This document shows, in pieces, positions 1-9,320 of a stretch of DNA of 64,000 nt. This DNA comes from DATMGU01 sp035555315. GTDB lineage: Bacteria > Pseudomonadota > Alphaproteobacteria > ATCC43930 > CGMCC-115725. The stretch's first letter is position 1; each line of letters opens with the position of its first letter. The translations under genes and the position numbers were made by a program. Location: NCBI GenBank assembly GCA_035555315.1, contig DATMGU010000078.1:1-64000 (forward strand), in the 5' to 3' direction. The notes beneath the pieces were generated by a model, which was given only the letters and a program-made list of their open reading frames with translations, ran no database searches and was not told the origin of the DNA.

Positions 1-178
1 TCACGTTCGACGCCACAAGATGATCCAGACCCGGCTCGAAGATCGGCATCTCCCCCCGGTTCAGCCGCGCGATCTTCCCGGAATCCTGGTCAACGCACAC
101 CACGTTGACCCCAAACTCCGAAAAACACGCCCCAGACACCAAACCGACATAGCCCGTCCCAATAACCGCTATCCGCAT
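1..178 (-). CDS. ugd: UDP-glucose 6-dehydrogenase, N-terminal part (runs off the window)
   Basis: The 59 visible codons read MRIAVIGTGYVGLVSGACFS and continue through a CVDQD acidic strand and an EPGLDHLV segment. This is the NAD-binding Rossmann start (GxGYVG) of the UDP-glucose/GDP-mannose dehydrogenase family, which oxidises UDP-glucose to UDP-glucuronate for exopolysaccharide or lipid A modification. A GGAG motif lies 9 nt upstream of the chosen ATG; an in-frame ATG at 184 would leave only 3 nt and is less likely. The gene lies just downstream of galU on the same strand, so the enzyme making UDP-glucose and the enzyme consuming it are probably cotranscribed. The specific family member cannot be proven from 59 residues, but the GYVGLVSGACF signature is typical of Ugd. 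Confidence 0.85.
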   Translation of the reverse strand, partial: MRIAVIGTGYVGLVSGACFSEFGVNVVCVDQDSGKIARLNRGEMPIFEPGLDHLVASNV

Positions 179-228
179 GTTCATTCACTCCGAGGTGCGG
201 ACCAGCCCTCCAGGGGCTGGACTCCCGA

Positions 229-1098
229 TCAAATAAGCTTCTTGAGAATTGCCCTGAAGCCGTCGGAGAGATCCGGACGTGCCAGACCGAACGCGACATT
301 CGCCTCGAGATATCCCAGCTTGTCGCCGCAATCGAAGCGCTCACCTTCAAAGCGCAAGCCGTGGAAAGGCTTGTGGCCGAGCAGCTTGACCAGCCCGTCG
401 GTCAATTGAATCTCGTTGCCGGCGCCCCGCTCGGTCCGCTCCAAATGGGCGAAAATCTCGGGTTGCAGAATGTAGCGCCCGATGATCGAAAGCGTGGAGG
501 GTGCTACCTCCGGCTCGGGCTTTTCGACCAGTCCCTTCACTGAGACCAAACGACCGTCGTCGCTCTCCACATCCAAAATACCGTACCGCTTGGTCTGCTC
601 GCGCGGGACATCCATGATCGCCACCACGCTGCCTTCGGTTTCGGCATGAACCTCGACCATCTGCTTGAGGCAGGACTTTTGCGCCAGGATAAGATCGTCA
701 GCCAACAGGACGGCGAAGGGCTCGTCGCCGACCACATCCTTGGCGCACAGCACCGCGTGACCGAGACCCAGCGGCTGCTGCTGACGGGTAAAGACCATCT
801 GGCCCGGCTTGGGCAGCCAAGCTTCCAACGCCGCCATATCGCGGGTCTTGCCGCGGGCCTTCAAGGTATCCAGAAGCTCGTAGGCGTAGTCGAAATGATC
901 TTCCATCGACGCCTTGCCGCGGCTCGTCACCATGATGAATTGTTCGATCCCGGCGGCTTTCGCCTCCTCGAACGCATAATGGATCAGCGGCTTGTCGACG
1001 ACGGTCAGCATCTCCTTTGGCATCGCCTTGGTGGCAGGCAGGAACCGAGTCCCCAAGCCACCCACTGGAAACACTGCCTTGCGAACGCGCTGCACCAT
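229..1098 (-). CDS. galU: UTP--glucose-1-phosphate uridylyltransferase
   Basis: 289 aa, normal length for bacterial GalU. It forms UDP-glucose from UTP and glucose-1-phosphate in the cytoplasm, feeding cell-envelope polysaccharides. Residues 10-29 carry the nucleotidyltransferase signature FPVGGLGTRFLPATKAMPKE, followed by LTVVDKPLIHYAFEEA; EKPEPE and a GNEIQLTDG segment occur in the C-terminal half. The start ATG is preceded by GAGAGGG. The gene lies 51 bp upstream of ugd on the same strand, a usual pairing. The 209-bp gap upstream (1099-1307) contains an AT-rich stretch around 1148-1165 that could hold the promoter, but no clear hexamers were seen. Confidence 0.95.
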   Translation of the reverse strand: MVQRVRKAVFPVGGLGTRFLPATKAMPKEMLTVVDKPLIHYAFEEAKAAGIEQFIMVTSRGKASMEDHFDYAYELLDTLKARGKTRDMAALEAWLPKPGQMVFTRQQQPLGLGHAVLCAKDVVGDEPFAVLLADDLILAQKSCLKQMVEVHAETEGSVVAIMDVPREQTKRYGILDVESDDGRLVSVKGLVEKPEPEVAPSTLSIIGRYILQPEIFAHLERTERGAGNEIQLTDGLVKLLGHKPFHGLRFEGERFDCGDKLGYLEANVAFGLARPDLSDGFRAILKKLI

Positions 1099-1307
1099 TA
1101 GTCATCCCTCTCGCATCAATTCCCGGCCACCGTCGGGCCGTTTCAGAAAATGTACGTTTTTAAAATCAAGGCGGTAGACGAGCGGGTTATTGATCCCGTG
1201 TTCCAAACGACGCCAAGCAGTCGTGCACAAGTGCCATATTAGAGGGCCTGCTGACAATAACAGGCAGATGACAATCCCGCCTCATACCACCCCGCGACGC
1301 CCATCGG

Positions 1308-3371
1308 TCAAGCCAAGCGGATCCAAATCGCCGTATCGTGGAACACCGCGCCGCCGAAAGGCGGGCCGGCCTCGGCGCTGGTCAGAGCATTGATGCCGAT
1401 GCCTTCCTCGAACGCCGCGTTCGGCCAGATGCTCTCGACGATGACGACGCCACGCTGCACGCCATCGAAAGCGGCGGCATGCAGGACGATGCTCGCCCGG
1501 TCGTTGCCCATCCGCAGCCGACCGCCATCGACGGCGGATAGGCTGGCCAGATCCTGGGGATGGATCATCACCGTCGGCCGCCGTTCCCGCTGGCGGCTCG
1601 ATGGCGTCTCGGTGAAGGTCGAATTGAGGTAGGAGCGCGCGGGTGCCGCGATCAGCCTGAACGGTTTGTCCGGGGTCGCGGTATCGATGATCGCGCAATG
1701 ATCCGGCAGCGGCGGCAGCCGAGCCGGATCGGCGCCCAGCGCCGCCCAATCGGCCTTGAAGTGGAAGCGCCCATCCGCATGGCCGAACCGATCGAGGAAA
1801 TGCATGCTTTCGAAGGATTTGGCGCGGTCGAGCCAATGACCGGCGACCAGCGCCTCGCCGGTGCCGAGGCCGGTATCGGCCAAGGTCCGCTCGATCAGCT
1901 GCCACTCCGTCATGTGGAAGCCTTCATGCTGATCGCAGTCGAGCCGGCGCGCCAAGGCGCACTGCACGAAGTGGTTGGTGCGCGCCTCGCCGGTCGGTTC
2001 GACCACCTTGCGGCCGATCTGCAGATGGGTATGGCCGCTTGCCGTGTAGATGTCGTCATGTTCGAGGAAAGTCGTCGCCGGCAGCACGATATCGGCCATC
2101 GCCGCCGTCTCGGTCATGAACTGCTCGTGCACGCAAACGAACAAATCGTCCCGCTCGAACCCCTGGCGTACCAGCATGCTTTCCGGGGCCACCACCATGG
2201 GATTGGTGTTCTGGATCAGGAGCGCCGTGACCGGCGGCCCGTCGCCCAAGTCACGGCGATCGCCGGTCAGGATCGGCCCGATGCGCGACTGGTCGAGTTC
2301 CCGCGTCGTGGGGTCGAGCAGGTCGAGCCCCTCGATCACCCGCTTGTCGAGGTTATAGAGGGCGGAACCGGAATAGAGCGCCCCACCACCCCGATACTGC
2401 CAGGCGCCGGTCACCGCCGGCAGGCAAGTGACCGCATGGACCTGCGCCGCCCCGTTGCGGCTGCGGGAAAAGCCATAGCCGACACGGATGAAGCTGCGTT
2501 GGGTGGCACCGTACAGCCGGGCGAAGGCCAGGATCTCGGCCTCGTCGAGACCGGTGATGGCGGCGGCCCAAGCGGGATCGCGGCTCGCCAGATGTGCCTC
2601 CAGCAGATCGGGCACATCGGTATAGCGCGCCATATAGGCCCGATCGGCATAGCCTTCCTTGAACAGCACATGCATCACGGCGCAGGCGAGTGCGCCATCG
2701 GTGCCGGGCCGGAGGCACAGATGCATATCGGCCTGGACGGCGGTTCCCGTGCGATAGGGGTCGATCACAACGAGCTTCGCCCCGCGGGTTTTCCGGGCGC
2801 GGCTGATATGGGTCATCACATTGACCTGGGTCGATACCGGGTTGCCGCCCCAGACGACGATCAGATCGCTGTCACCGATCTCCCGGCTGTCGACGCCGCG
2901 CTTGACGCCGACCCCGGCGTTCCAGCCGCTGTCGGCCAAGCCCACACAGATCGTGGAATGCTGCCGCGACCAGCGCATCGCATGACGCAACCGTTGCAGG
3001 CCGTCGCGCTGCACGTGGCCCATAGTCCCGGCATAGTAATACGGCCAGACCGCCTCGCTGCCATGACGCCGGCCGGCGTCCGCCAGCCGTTCGGCGACCT
3101 CGTCCAACGCCGCGTCCCACGAGACCGGTTCGAACGCCGCGAGGCCGACGCCCTTGCGCCCGACGCGCCGCAACGGCTGTGTCAGCCGATCCGGGTGATG
3201 CTGCCGCTCGGCATAGCGCGCGACCTTGGCGCACAGCACCCCCGCCGTGTATTCATTGTCCTTAGCGCCGTGAATCCGCCCGATGCGATGTTCATCCAAC
3301 CGCTCGACTTCCAGCGCACAGGTGCTGGGACAATCATGCGGACAGACGGAATGGACGATGTCGAGCGGCAT
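1308..3371 (-). CDS. Molybdopterin-dependent oxidoreductase (DMSO reductase superfamily)
   Basis: 687 aa, cytoplasmic by appearance: it starts directly with the Fe-S domain and shows no Tat signal. The 4Fe-4S ligands are Cys10, Cys14, Cys18 and Cys47 (VCPHDCPSTCAL, then GVLCAKV). The molybdopterin domain includes SDLIVVWGGNPVSTQVN, VIDPYRTGTAVQAD and LRPGTDGALACAVMHVL; the C-terminal molydop-binding domain includes PARSYLNSTF and MIHPQDLASL. The family covers formate dehydrogenases, anaerobic sulfoxide/selenate reductases and assimilatory nitrate reductases; the substrate here cannot be assigned. No electron-transfer subunit or cofactor gene is adjacent, so its partner is unknown. It is divergent from the glutathione transferase gene at 3499. 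Confidence 0.9.
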   Translation of the reverse strand: MPLDIVHSVCPHDCPSTCALEVERLDEHRIGRIHGAKDNEYTAGVLCAKVARYAERQHHPDRLTQPLRRVGRKGVGLAAFEPVSWDAALDEVAERLADAGRRHGSEAVWPYYYAGTMGHVQRDGLQRLRHAMRWSRQHSTICVGLADSGWNAGVGVKRGVDSREIGDSDLIVVWGGNPVSTQVNVMTHISRARKTRGAKLVVIDPYRTGTAVQADMHLCLRPGTDGALACAVMHVLFKEGYADRAYMARYTDVPDLLEAHLASRDPAWAAAITGLDEAEILAFARLYGATQRSFIRVGYGFSRSRNGAAQVHAVTCLPAVTGAWQYRGGGALYSGSALYNLDKRVIEGLDLLDPTTRELDQSRIGPILTGDRRDLGDGPPVTALLIQNTNPMVVAPESMLVRQGFERDDLFVCVHEQFMTETAAMADIVLPATTFLEHDDIYTASGHTHLQIGRKVVEPTGEARTNHFVQCALARRLDCDQHEGFHMTEWQLIERTLADTGLGTGEALVAGHWLDRAKSFESMHFLDRFGHADGRFHFKADWAALGADPARLPPLPDHCAIIDTATPDKPFRLIAAPARSYLNSTFTETPSSRQRERRPTVMIHPQDLASLSAVDGGRLRMGNDRASIVLHAAAFDGVQRGVVIVESIWPNAAFEEGIGINALTSAEAGPPFGGAVFHDTAIWIRLA

Positions 3372-3498
3372 AGCGGTCCAATCGGGCAGGTCAACGTCTG
3401 ATAGAGTGTAGCCGGCCTCGACCCCGAGACGCTACGATTTCATGCTGCGACGCACAATCAAGACCAATTCGGTCCCGCCGCCACCAGTGAGATCCTTG

Positions 3499-4134
3499 AT
3501 GCTGAAGCTGTTCTACTATCCTGGCAATGCCAGTCTAGCGCCACACCTGATCCTCGAAGAAATCGGCGCACCCTACGAACTGACGCTGATCGACCGGACC
3601 AAGGCGGCGCATAAAAGTGCCGAGTATCTGCGGCTCAATCCGACCGGGCGGATCCCGACCCTGATCGATGGCGACCTCGTGGTCTTCGAGACCGCGGCGA
3701 TCGCCCTGCATATCCTGGACAAATACCCGCGGAGCGGCCTCGCCCCGGCGGTCGGCACGCCGGAACGGGCGATCTTCTATCAATGGATCATCCATCTGAC
3801 CAACACGCTCCAGACCGAATTCCGGCCGTATTTCTATCCGCACGAGCACACCGACGAGGCCTCCGCCGTGGCTGGGGTGAAGGCCAAGGCCGAGGCGCGT
3901 CTCGACACGATGTTCGATCTCATCGAGCGTCATCTGGAAGCCGGCCCCTACCTATTGGGGGCGACGGTCTCCGCCGCCGATCTCTACCTGCTGATGCTGA
4001 TCCGCTGGAGCCGCGGCATGCGGCGGCCGGCACGCGAATTGCGGAACCTGAAGCGGCTGGCCGACCTGCTGCTCGCCCGACCGGCGGTGCGGCGCTGCCT
4101 CGATCAGGAAGGCATCGGCGCCCCGTTCATCTAG
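3499..4134 (+). CDS. Glutathione S-transferase family protein
   Basis: 211 aa from the chosen ATG. The N-terminal thioredoxin-fold half (LKLFYYPGNASLAPHLILEE, then LNPTGRIPTL and the glutathione-contact ETAAIALHIL) is followed by an all-helical C-terminal half with the SAADLYLLMLIRW segment typical of GST C-domains. It would conjugate or reduce electrophiles with glutathione; the substrate is unknown. An ATG at 3442 would add 19 residues (RTIKTNSVPPPP) before the beta strand that normally opens GST proteins, so the later start is preferred although its ribosome site is weak. The next gene, an Fe/2-oxoglutarate oxygenase, begins 25 nt downstream and is probably cotranscribed. Confidence 0.88.
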   Translation: MLKLFYYPGNASLAPHLILEEIGAPYELTLIDRTKAAHKSAEYLRLNPTGRIPTLIDGDLVVFETAAIALHILDKYPRSGLAPAVGTPERAIFYQWIIHLTNTLQTEFRPYFYPHEHTDEASAVAGVKAKAEARLDTMFDLIERHLEAGPYLLGATVSAADLYLLMLIRWSRGMRRPARELRNLKRLADLLLARPAVRRCLDQEGIGAPFI

Positions 4135-4159
4135 GAAACGGGTCAAGGAGGGAACGATA

Positions 4160-4204
4160 GTGGCAGATACCGTGGTGGCAGACGGCGTGGTGGCAGACAG
4201 CGTG
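4160..4204 (+). repeat. Three 15-bp tandem repeats at the 5' end of the dioxygenase gene
   Basis: Units at 4160-4174, 4175-4189 and 4190-4204 follow the pattern GTGGCAGAYNNCGTG and encode the pentapeptide VAD(T/G/S)V. Each unit begins with an in-frame GTG, so loss or gain of a unit would shorten or lengthen the N-terminus without frameshift. Confidence 0.9.
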
Positions 4205-4990
4205 GTGGACGAGTTCGAGCGCGACGGTGTCGTCTGTCTGCGTCAAGTCTTCGAGCCAAAGTGGATCGACGTCCTGGCCGCCGGGATCGAGCGCAACCTG
4301 GCCGAACCGAGCGCGCTCGCCAAACGCTACACGCCGGACGGCAAGCCGGGGCTGTTCCTGGGTGACTATTGCAGTTGGCGGCGCATCCCCGAATATCGGG
4401 ATTTTCTGTTCGGCTCGCCGGCGGCGGCGATCGCCGGACGGTTCATGCGCTCGGCCAAGGTCAACCTGTTCCACGAGCATGTGCTGGTCAAGGAACCGGG
4501 GACGCTGGAGCCGACGCCGTGGCATCACGATCTGCCCTATTGGACGCTCGATGCCAGCCAGGTGTGCAGCCTGTGGATCCCGCTCGATCCGATCGACCGG
4601 GCGACCTCGGTCGAATACGTCGTCGGCTCGCATCGCTGGGGCAAGTGGTATACGCCCAAACGCTTCAGCGACAGCCAGGACCACGAGAGCCGCGAGGCCA
4701 AGCTCGAGGCCGTGCCCGACATCGACGGCGCGCGCGACCGCTACGCCTTGGCGGGCTGGGACATGGCGCCGGGCGACTGCATCGTGTTCCACGCCCTGAC
4801 GCTGCACGGCGCACCGGGCAACGGTTCCGCCAATCGACGCCGCGCCTTCGCCGCGCGCTTCACCGGCGACGACGCCCGTTATGCCCTGCGCGACGGCTAC
4901 ATGTCGCCCCCGCCGCACGGCTTTCCGGGTGCCCCCGAGCCCGGCTCACCGATGGACAGCGAAGCATTCCCGGTGGTGTGGCGACGCTAA
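4160..4990 (+). CDS. Phytanoyl-CoA dioxygenase (PhyH) family protein
   Basis: 276 aa. Double-stranded beta-helix Fe(II)/2-oxoglutarate oxygenase: the facial triad is readable as His122-x-Asp124 (PWHHDLPYW) and His216 (LTLHGAPGN), with the basic NRRRAF segment near residue 225 as the likely 2-oxoglutarate contact. Family members hydroxylate small molecules, from phytanoyl-CoA to ectoine; the substrate is unknown. The start is GTG at 4160, set by AAGGAGG at 4145-4151. The first 15 residues are three copies of VAD(T/G/S)V encoded by a perfect-length 15-bp repeat, so several in-frame GTG codons exist, but only the first is well placed for the ribosome site. Confidence 0.88.
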   Translation: MADTVVADGVVADSVVDEFERDGVVCLRQVFEPKWIDVLAAGIERNLAEPSALAKRYTPDGKPGLFLGDYCSWRRIPEYRDFLFGSPAAAIAGRFMRSAKVNLFHEHVLVKEPGTLEPTPWHHDLPYWTLDASQVCSLWIPLDPIDRATSVEYVVGSHRWGKWYTPKRFSDSQDHESREAKLEAVPDIDGARDRYALAGWDMAPGDCIVFHALTLHGAPGNGSANRRRAFAARFTGDDARYALRDGYMSPPPHGFPGAPEPGSPMDSEAFPVVWRR

Positions 4991-4998
4991 GCGGGTCG

Positions 4999-5877
4999 CT
5001 AAGGCCCCACCGAGCCTGCCGCGAAGTCGAACGCACGGTAGAGGCAATTCGCCCGATACCCGAGCCGCTGATAGATCGCGTTCGAGATCGGGTTGGCCGC
5101 ATCGGCGAAGAGCGCGCACCAGGCCCGGCCCTCATCCAGAACATGGTGGCTGAGGGCGGCCACACAGGCGCTGGCATAGCCGTGTCCACGCTCGTCCGGC
5201 AGGGTATAGACGCCGCCGATGCGGGCGCCGACCACGCCGATTGACACCACCGCCGCGATCGCCACCGGCCGGCCGGCCGCCTCCCAGATGAATTGCTGTC
5301 GGGCGGCGATGCGGCGCGCGACCGCGGCCTGCATGTGATCATGCCGACGTTCGCCGGGCGATAGACCGGCCTCGACCGCGAAGGCGACCAGCCAGTCGCT
5401 GATCCAGCCCGCCTCCAGTGCCGATGCCAGTCTCAGCCGCCCGGCCGCCGGCCGCGCCGGATCGATCACAGCGCGCAAGGCATAGAGCCGCGTCGCCACC
5501 CGGCTGGTGATCGCGCGGCCGGTCGCCTTGCCGAACGCGGCGGCGAAGGGTTCGGCACTTGCCGCCGGACCCGTGACGCCCTGGACATCGAGCAGATGCA
5601 CCGCGGCGGCCTGCGCGAGCGGCTCGGCCGCCTCGGCGGCTCCGATCGAGAGCGAAAACGGAAAGCCGCCAAACCGGGCCAGCGCCAGCGCTGGACGGCC
5701 GCCCTCATAGGCCGCCGCGAGCCAACCCGGCACATCCTCGGCCAGCGACCGGCCGAACGCCCCCAGCAGCAGATTATTGCCTATGGGATCGGCATACAGC
5801 ATCGGCAGCACGTCCCGCTGGAATGTCGCGGAATCGTCGAACAGACGGATGTCGAAGCCCGCCGTCCCCGACATCAC
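4999..5877 (-). CDS. GNAT family N-acetyltransferase (two-domain)
   Basis: 292 aa. The C-terminal third carries the acetyl-CoA binding fold: GGVYTLPDERGHGYASACVA supplies the (R/Q)GxGxA loop, followed by a cysteine-containing strand and NPISNAIYQRLGYR, the usual motif B region. The N-terminal ~140 residues (LYADPIGNNLLLGAF) resemble a degenerate first GNAT-like domain seen in predicted acetyltransferases of this size. The substrate is unknown. It starts 39 bp downstream of putA on the same strand and is probably cotranscribed with it, which could hint at an amino-acid-related acceptor, but this is only context. Confidence 0.85.
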   Translation of the reverse strand: MMSGTAGFDIRLFDDSATFQRDVLPMLYADPIGNNLLLGAFGRSLAEDVPGWLAAAYEGGRPALALARFGGFPFSLSIGAAEAAEPLAQAAAVHLLDVQGVTGPAASAEPFAAAFGKATGRAITSRVATRLYALRAVIDPARPAAGRLRLASALEAGWISDWLVAFAVEAGLSPGERRHDHMQAAVARRIAARQQFIWEAAGRPVAIAAVVSIGVVGARIGGVYTLPDERGHGYASACVAALSHHVLDEGRAWCALFADAANPISNAIYQRLGYRANCLYRAFDFAAGSVGP

Positions 5878-5916
5878 GGGGCCGTCATAGCGGCGATGTC
5901 ATCGCGGATGGGAGCA

Positions 5917-8900
5917 TCACGCGGCCCCGTCATCGAGCGACATCAGGCTGGCATTGCCCCCGGCGGCCGTGGTGTCGATCGAGACGGAACGCTCGGTCGC
6001 GAAGCGTGCCAGATAGCGCGGCCCGCCCGCCTTGGGTCCCGTGCCGCTCAACCCCTCGCCGCCGAACGGCTGAACCCCGACCACGGCGCCGACCATGTTG
6101 CGGTTGACATAAAGGTTGCCGACCCGCGCCGCGGCGGTGACCCGGCGCACCGTCTCGTCGATCCGGCTATGAATCCCCAATGTCAGGCCATAGCCGGAAG
6201 CCTGGATCTCGGCCAGCACGTCATCCAGCCGATCGCCGCGCCAGCGCACCACATGCAGGATCGGGCCGAACACCTCGTCGGGCAGTTGCGACAGCCGCTC
6301 GATCTCGAAGATGCGCGGCGCGAAGAAAGTGCCATGCTCCGTCCCCGGCGGCAGCGGCGCCTCGACCACCAGCCGTGCCTCGGCGGCCATGCGGCGGGCA
6401 TGGTCGTCCAGCACCGCCCGGGCCGCCTCGTCGATCACCGGCCCGACATCCGTCGCGAGATCGGCCGGATCGCCGAGTGTCAGTTCCGCCAATCCCCCCG
6501 CCAGCATGCCCAACACGCGATCGGCGATGTCGGTCTGCACAAAAAGCACGCGCAACGCCGAGCAGCGCTGCCCCGCCGAATTGAAGGCCGAGCGGAAGAT
6601 GTCGGCGACGACCTGTTCGACGAGGGCCGAGCTATCGGCGATCATGACGTTGAGACCGCCGGTTTCGGCGATCAGCGGGACGATCGGGCCGTCCCGACCC
6701 GCCAGCACCCGGTTGATCGTCCGGGCGGTCGCGGTCGACCCGGTGAAGACGACGCCGGCGATCCGGCGATCGGCGACCAGGGCCGCGCCCACCCGGCCAT
6801 CGCCGGGGACCAATTGCAGCGCATCGGCCGGCACGCCGGCACGGTGCAGCAGGCGAACAGCCTCGGCCGCGATCAACGGCGTCTGCTCCGCCGGCTTGGC
6901 CACCACCGTGTTGCCGGCGGCGAGCGCCGCGGCGACCTGCCCGACAAAGATCGCCAAGGGGAAGTTCCACGGGCTGATGCAGGCGAATACGCCGCGGCCG
7001 GCCAACCGATAGGTATTGCGCTCACCCGTCGGCCCGGGCAGGACCACCTCGCCGAAGTCGCGGCGCGCCAGGCCGGCGTAATAGCGGCAGAAATCGATGG
7101 CCTCGCGAACCTCGTCCTGCGCATCGGACACGGTGCGGCCGCCCTCCCGCACGATCAGGGTCATCAGCTCCGGCGCCTCGGCCTCCATGAGATCGGCGGC
7201 GCGCTCCAGCGGCTCGGCACGGACGGCACCGCCGGCCGCATCCCAGGCGGTGGCGGCCCGGCTCGCCCGGGCGACCGCCCGATCGACCTCCGCCGTCCCG
7301 GCCACGACCACCGATCCCACGACGCGCCGCCGGTCCGCCGGATCGGTCACCGGGGCCGCGGCGCCGGTTGCTTCGACCCCGCCGAGGATCGACGCCGCCG
7401 TCCGGGATCGCGCCGCGGCCTTCGCCATGCGCTGATCGAGCTCGACCAGACTCGGCACGTCGGCGAGGTCTCGGCCCTGGCTGTTCAGCCGCTCGGGCGC
7501 GTCTTGGCCGGCCATGTAGAGCTGTCTCGGCAAGGGAATGCCCGGGTGCGGCTTGACCCGCAAGGCGCGCACCCGGGCGATCGGGTCGGCGACGATCTCG
7601 TCGATCGGCGCCCGCTCGTCGACCAGCCGGTTGACGAACGAGCTGTTGGCACCGTTTTCCAGCAGGCGCCGGACCAGATAGGCCAATAGATCCTCATGGC
7701 TGCCGACCGGGGCATAGACGCGGCACGGCCGGTCCAGCTTGCCCGGTCCGACGATCTGCTCATACAGCGCCTCGCCCATGCCATGCAGCCGCTGAAACTC
7801 ATAGATGCCCGAATTGCCGCCGATCTCGATGATCGCCGAGACGGTCTGGGCGTTATGCGTCGCGAACTGGGCGTAGAACGCGTCCGATGCCGCCAGCAGC
7901 CGCTTGGCGCAGGCGAGGTAGGAGACGTCGGTGGTCGCCTTGCGGGTATAGACCGGGTAGGTCGCCAGCCCCCACTCCTGCGCGCGCTTGATCTCGGTAT
8001 CCCAATAGGCACCCTTGACCAGCCGCACCATCAACCGGCGCCGCCCGCGCCGCGCCAGATCGGCCAGCCAGTCGATCAGCGGCAGCGCACGGGTCTGGTA
8101 GGCCTGCACGGCGAGACCGAAACCGTCCCAGCCGGCGAGATCGGGATCGAGCGCCAGCGCCTCGATGAGGTCGAGCGACAGATCCAGCCGGTCCGCCTCC
8201 TCCGCATCGATGGTGAAACCGATGCCGACGCGCTTGGCCTCCAGTGCCAGTTGCTTGATGCGCGGCAGCAATTCCGCCAGCACGCGACGGCGCTTGGCGA
8301 CCTCGTAGCGCGGGTGGAGGGCGGAGAGCTTGACCGAAATGCTGGGCACGTCGGCGATCGGCCGGCCGGCGGCGGCCCCACCGATCGAGGCGATCGCGTC
8401 GCGGTAACTGTCGAAATACCGGCTGGCATCGGCGGCGGTCCGCGCCGCCTCGCCCAGCATGTCGTAGGAATGGCGATAGCCCTGCTTTTCCGGACTCCGC
8501 GCGCGGTCGAGCGCCTCGCCGATCGTCCGCCCCATGACGAATTGCCGCCCCAGGATGCGCATCGCCGCGGTGACCGCCTGGCGGATCACCGGCTCGCCCG
8601 ATCGGGTGATCAGCCGTTTCAGGATGCTGGACGCCTCGCCCGTCTGTCCTTCGAGCTTGACCACCCGGCCGGTCAGCATCAACGCCCAGGTCGAGGCGTT
8701 GACGAACAGCGAGGAGGATTGGCCGACATGACGTTGCCAATCGGCCGGCCCGATCTTGTCGCGGATCAGCCGATCGACGGTATCGCTGTCGGGAATCCGC
8801 AACAGCGCCTCGGCGAGGCACATCAGCACGACGCCCTCCTGCGAGGAAAGTTCGTATTCATGTAGAAACGCGTCGACGCCGCCCTTCCCGACCCGCGCCG

Positions 8901-9075
8901 CGCGCACCGTGGCGACCAAGGCCCGCGCCCGCGCGCCGATCCGATCGAGCATCTCGGAAGGCAGTTCGGCCGCCGCCAGGATCGCCTCGACCCGGCTGGT
9001 CTCGTCCTGATGGTAAGCCTCCCGAACCGACGCGCGCAGAGGGATCGGCGTCGGCACGGAGTCGGACAAGATCAT
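5917..9075 (-). CDS. putA: Bifunctional proline dehydrogenase / L-glutamate gamma-semialdehyde dehydrogenase
   Basis: 1052 aa from the ATG at 9075. It oxidises proline to glutamate in two steps: an FAD-dependent proline dehydrogenase barrel (about residues 170-470, with SVKLSALHPRYE and VRLVKGAYWDTEIKRAQ) and an NAD-dependent aldehyde dehydrogenase (about 555-1030) with catalytic Cys838 (SAGQRCSALR) and the IAETGGLN glutamate motif. Electrons from the first step go to the quinone pool. The protein has no N-terminal ribbon-helix-helix domain, so unlike enterobacterial PutA it cannot be its own repressor. An upstream in-frame codon at 9162 would add 29 low-complexity residues and is rejected. 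The GNAT gene follows 39 bp downstream. Confidence 0.95.
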   Translation of the reverse strand: MILSDSVPTPIPLRASVREAYHQDETSRVEAILAAAELPSEMLDRIGARARALVATVRAARVGKGGVDAFLHEYELSSQEGVVLMCLAEALLRIPDSDTVDRLIRDKIGPADWQRHVGQSSSLFVNASTWALMLTGRVVKLEGQTGEASSILKRLITRSGEPVIRQAVTAAMRILGRQFVMGRTIGEALDRARSPEKQGYRHSYDMLGEAARTAADASRYFDSYRDAIASIGGAAAGRPIADVPSISVKLSALHPRYEVAKRRRVLAELLPRIKQLALEAKRVGIGFTIDAEEADRLDLSLDLIEALALDPDLAGWDGFGLAVQAYQTRALPLIDWLADLARRGRRRLMVRLVKGAYWDTEIKRAQEWGLATYPVYTRKATTDVSYLACAKRLLAASDAFYAQFATHNAQTVSAIIEIGGNSGIYEFQRLHGMGEALYEQIVGPGKLDRPCRVYAPVGSHEDLLAYLVRRLLENGANSSFVNRLVDERAPIDEIVADPIARVRALRVKPHPGIPLPRQLYMAGQDAPERLNSQGRDLADVPSLVELDQRMAKAAARSRTAASILGGVEATGAAAPVTDPADRRRVVGSVVVAGTAEVDRAVARASRAATAWDAAGGAVRAEPLERAADLMEAEAPELMTLIVREGGRTVSDAQDEVREAIDFCRYYAGLARRDFGEVVLPGPTGERNTYRLAGRGVFACISPWNFPLAIFVGQVAAALAAGNTVVAKPAEQTPLIAAEAVRLLHRAGVPADALQLVPGDGRVGAALVADRRIAGVVFTGSTATARTINRVLAGRDGPIVPLIAETGGLNVMIADSSALVEQVVADIFRSAFNSAGQRCSALRVLFVQTDIADRVLGMLAGGLAELTLGDPADLATDVGPVIDEAARAVLDDHARRMAAEARLVVEAPLPPGTEHGTFFAPRIFEIERLSQLPDEVFGPILHVVRWRGDRLDDVLAEIQASGYGLTLGIHSRIDETVRRVTAAARVGNLYVNRNMVGAVVGVQPFGGEGLSGTGPKAGGPRYLARFATERSVSIDTTAAGGNASLMSLDDGAA

Positions 9076-9320
9076 GACGAGGTACTCATCGTATCGGGGT
9101 TGCGGGTCTTGAGTGGGGAGCAGCGGTGAACCGTAGCCGGATCGCGGGGGCAACCTCAACAATCACACGAGATCGATCGACTTTATCCGATCGGCCGCCT
9201 CTATCGCATCGGTCGCACGGTGGTCCCGATCCTGCAGCGGCGGGGGCTGGCTGCTGCGCACGCGCTATGAGCGCGCCATATTGCACCAGTGACGTGACGA
9301 CGACCAGACTGGGGGAAAGA

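Noticed and set aside
1560..3401. 613-codon plus-strand open frame
   Set aside because: Antisense shadow of the molybdopterin oxidoreductase; GC-rich DNA gives long antisense frames. Composition is arginine/glycine-rich with no domain.
5596..7689. 697-codon plus-strand open frame
   Set aside because: Antisense to putA and GNAT; histidine/arginine/aspartate-rich shadow.
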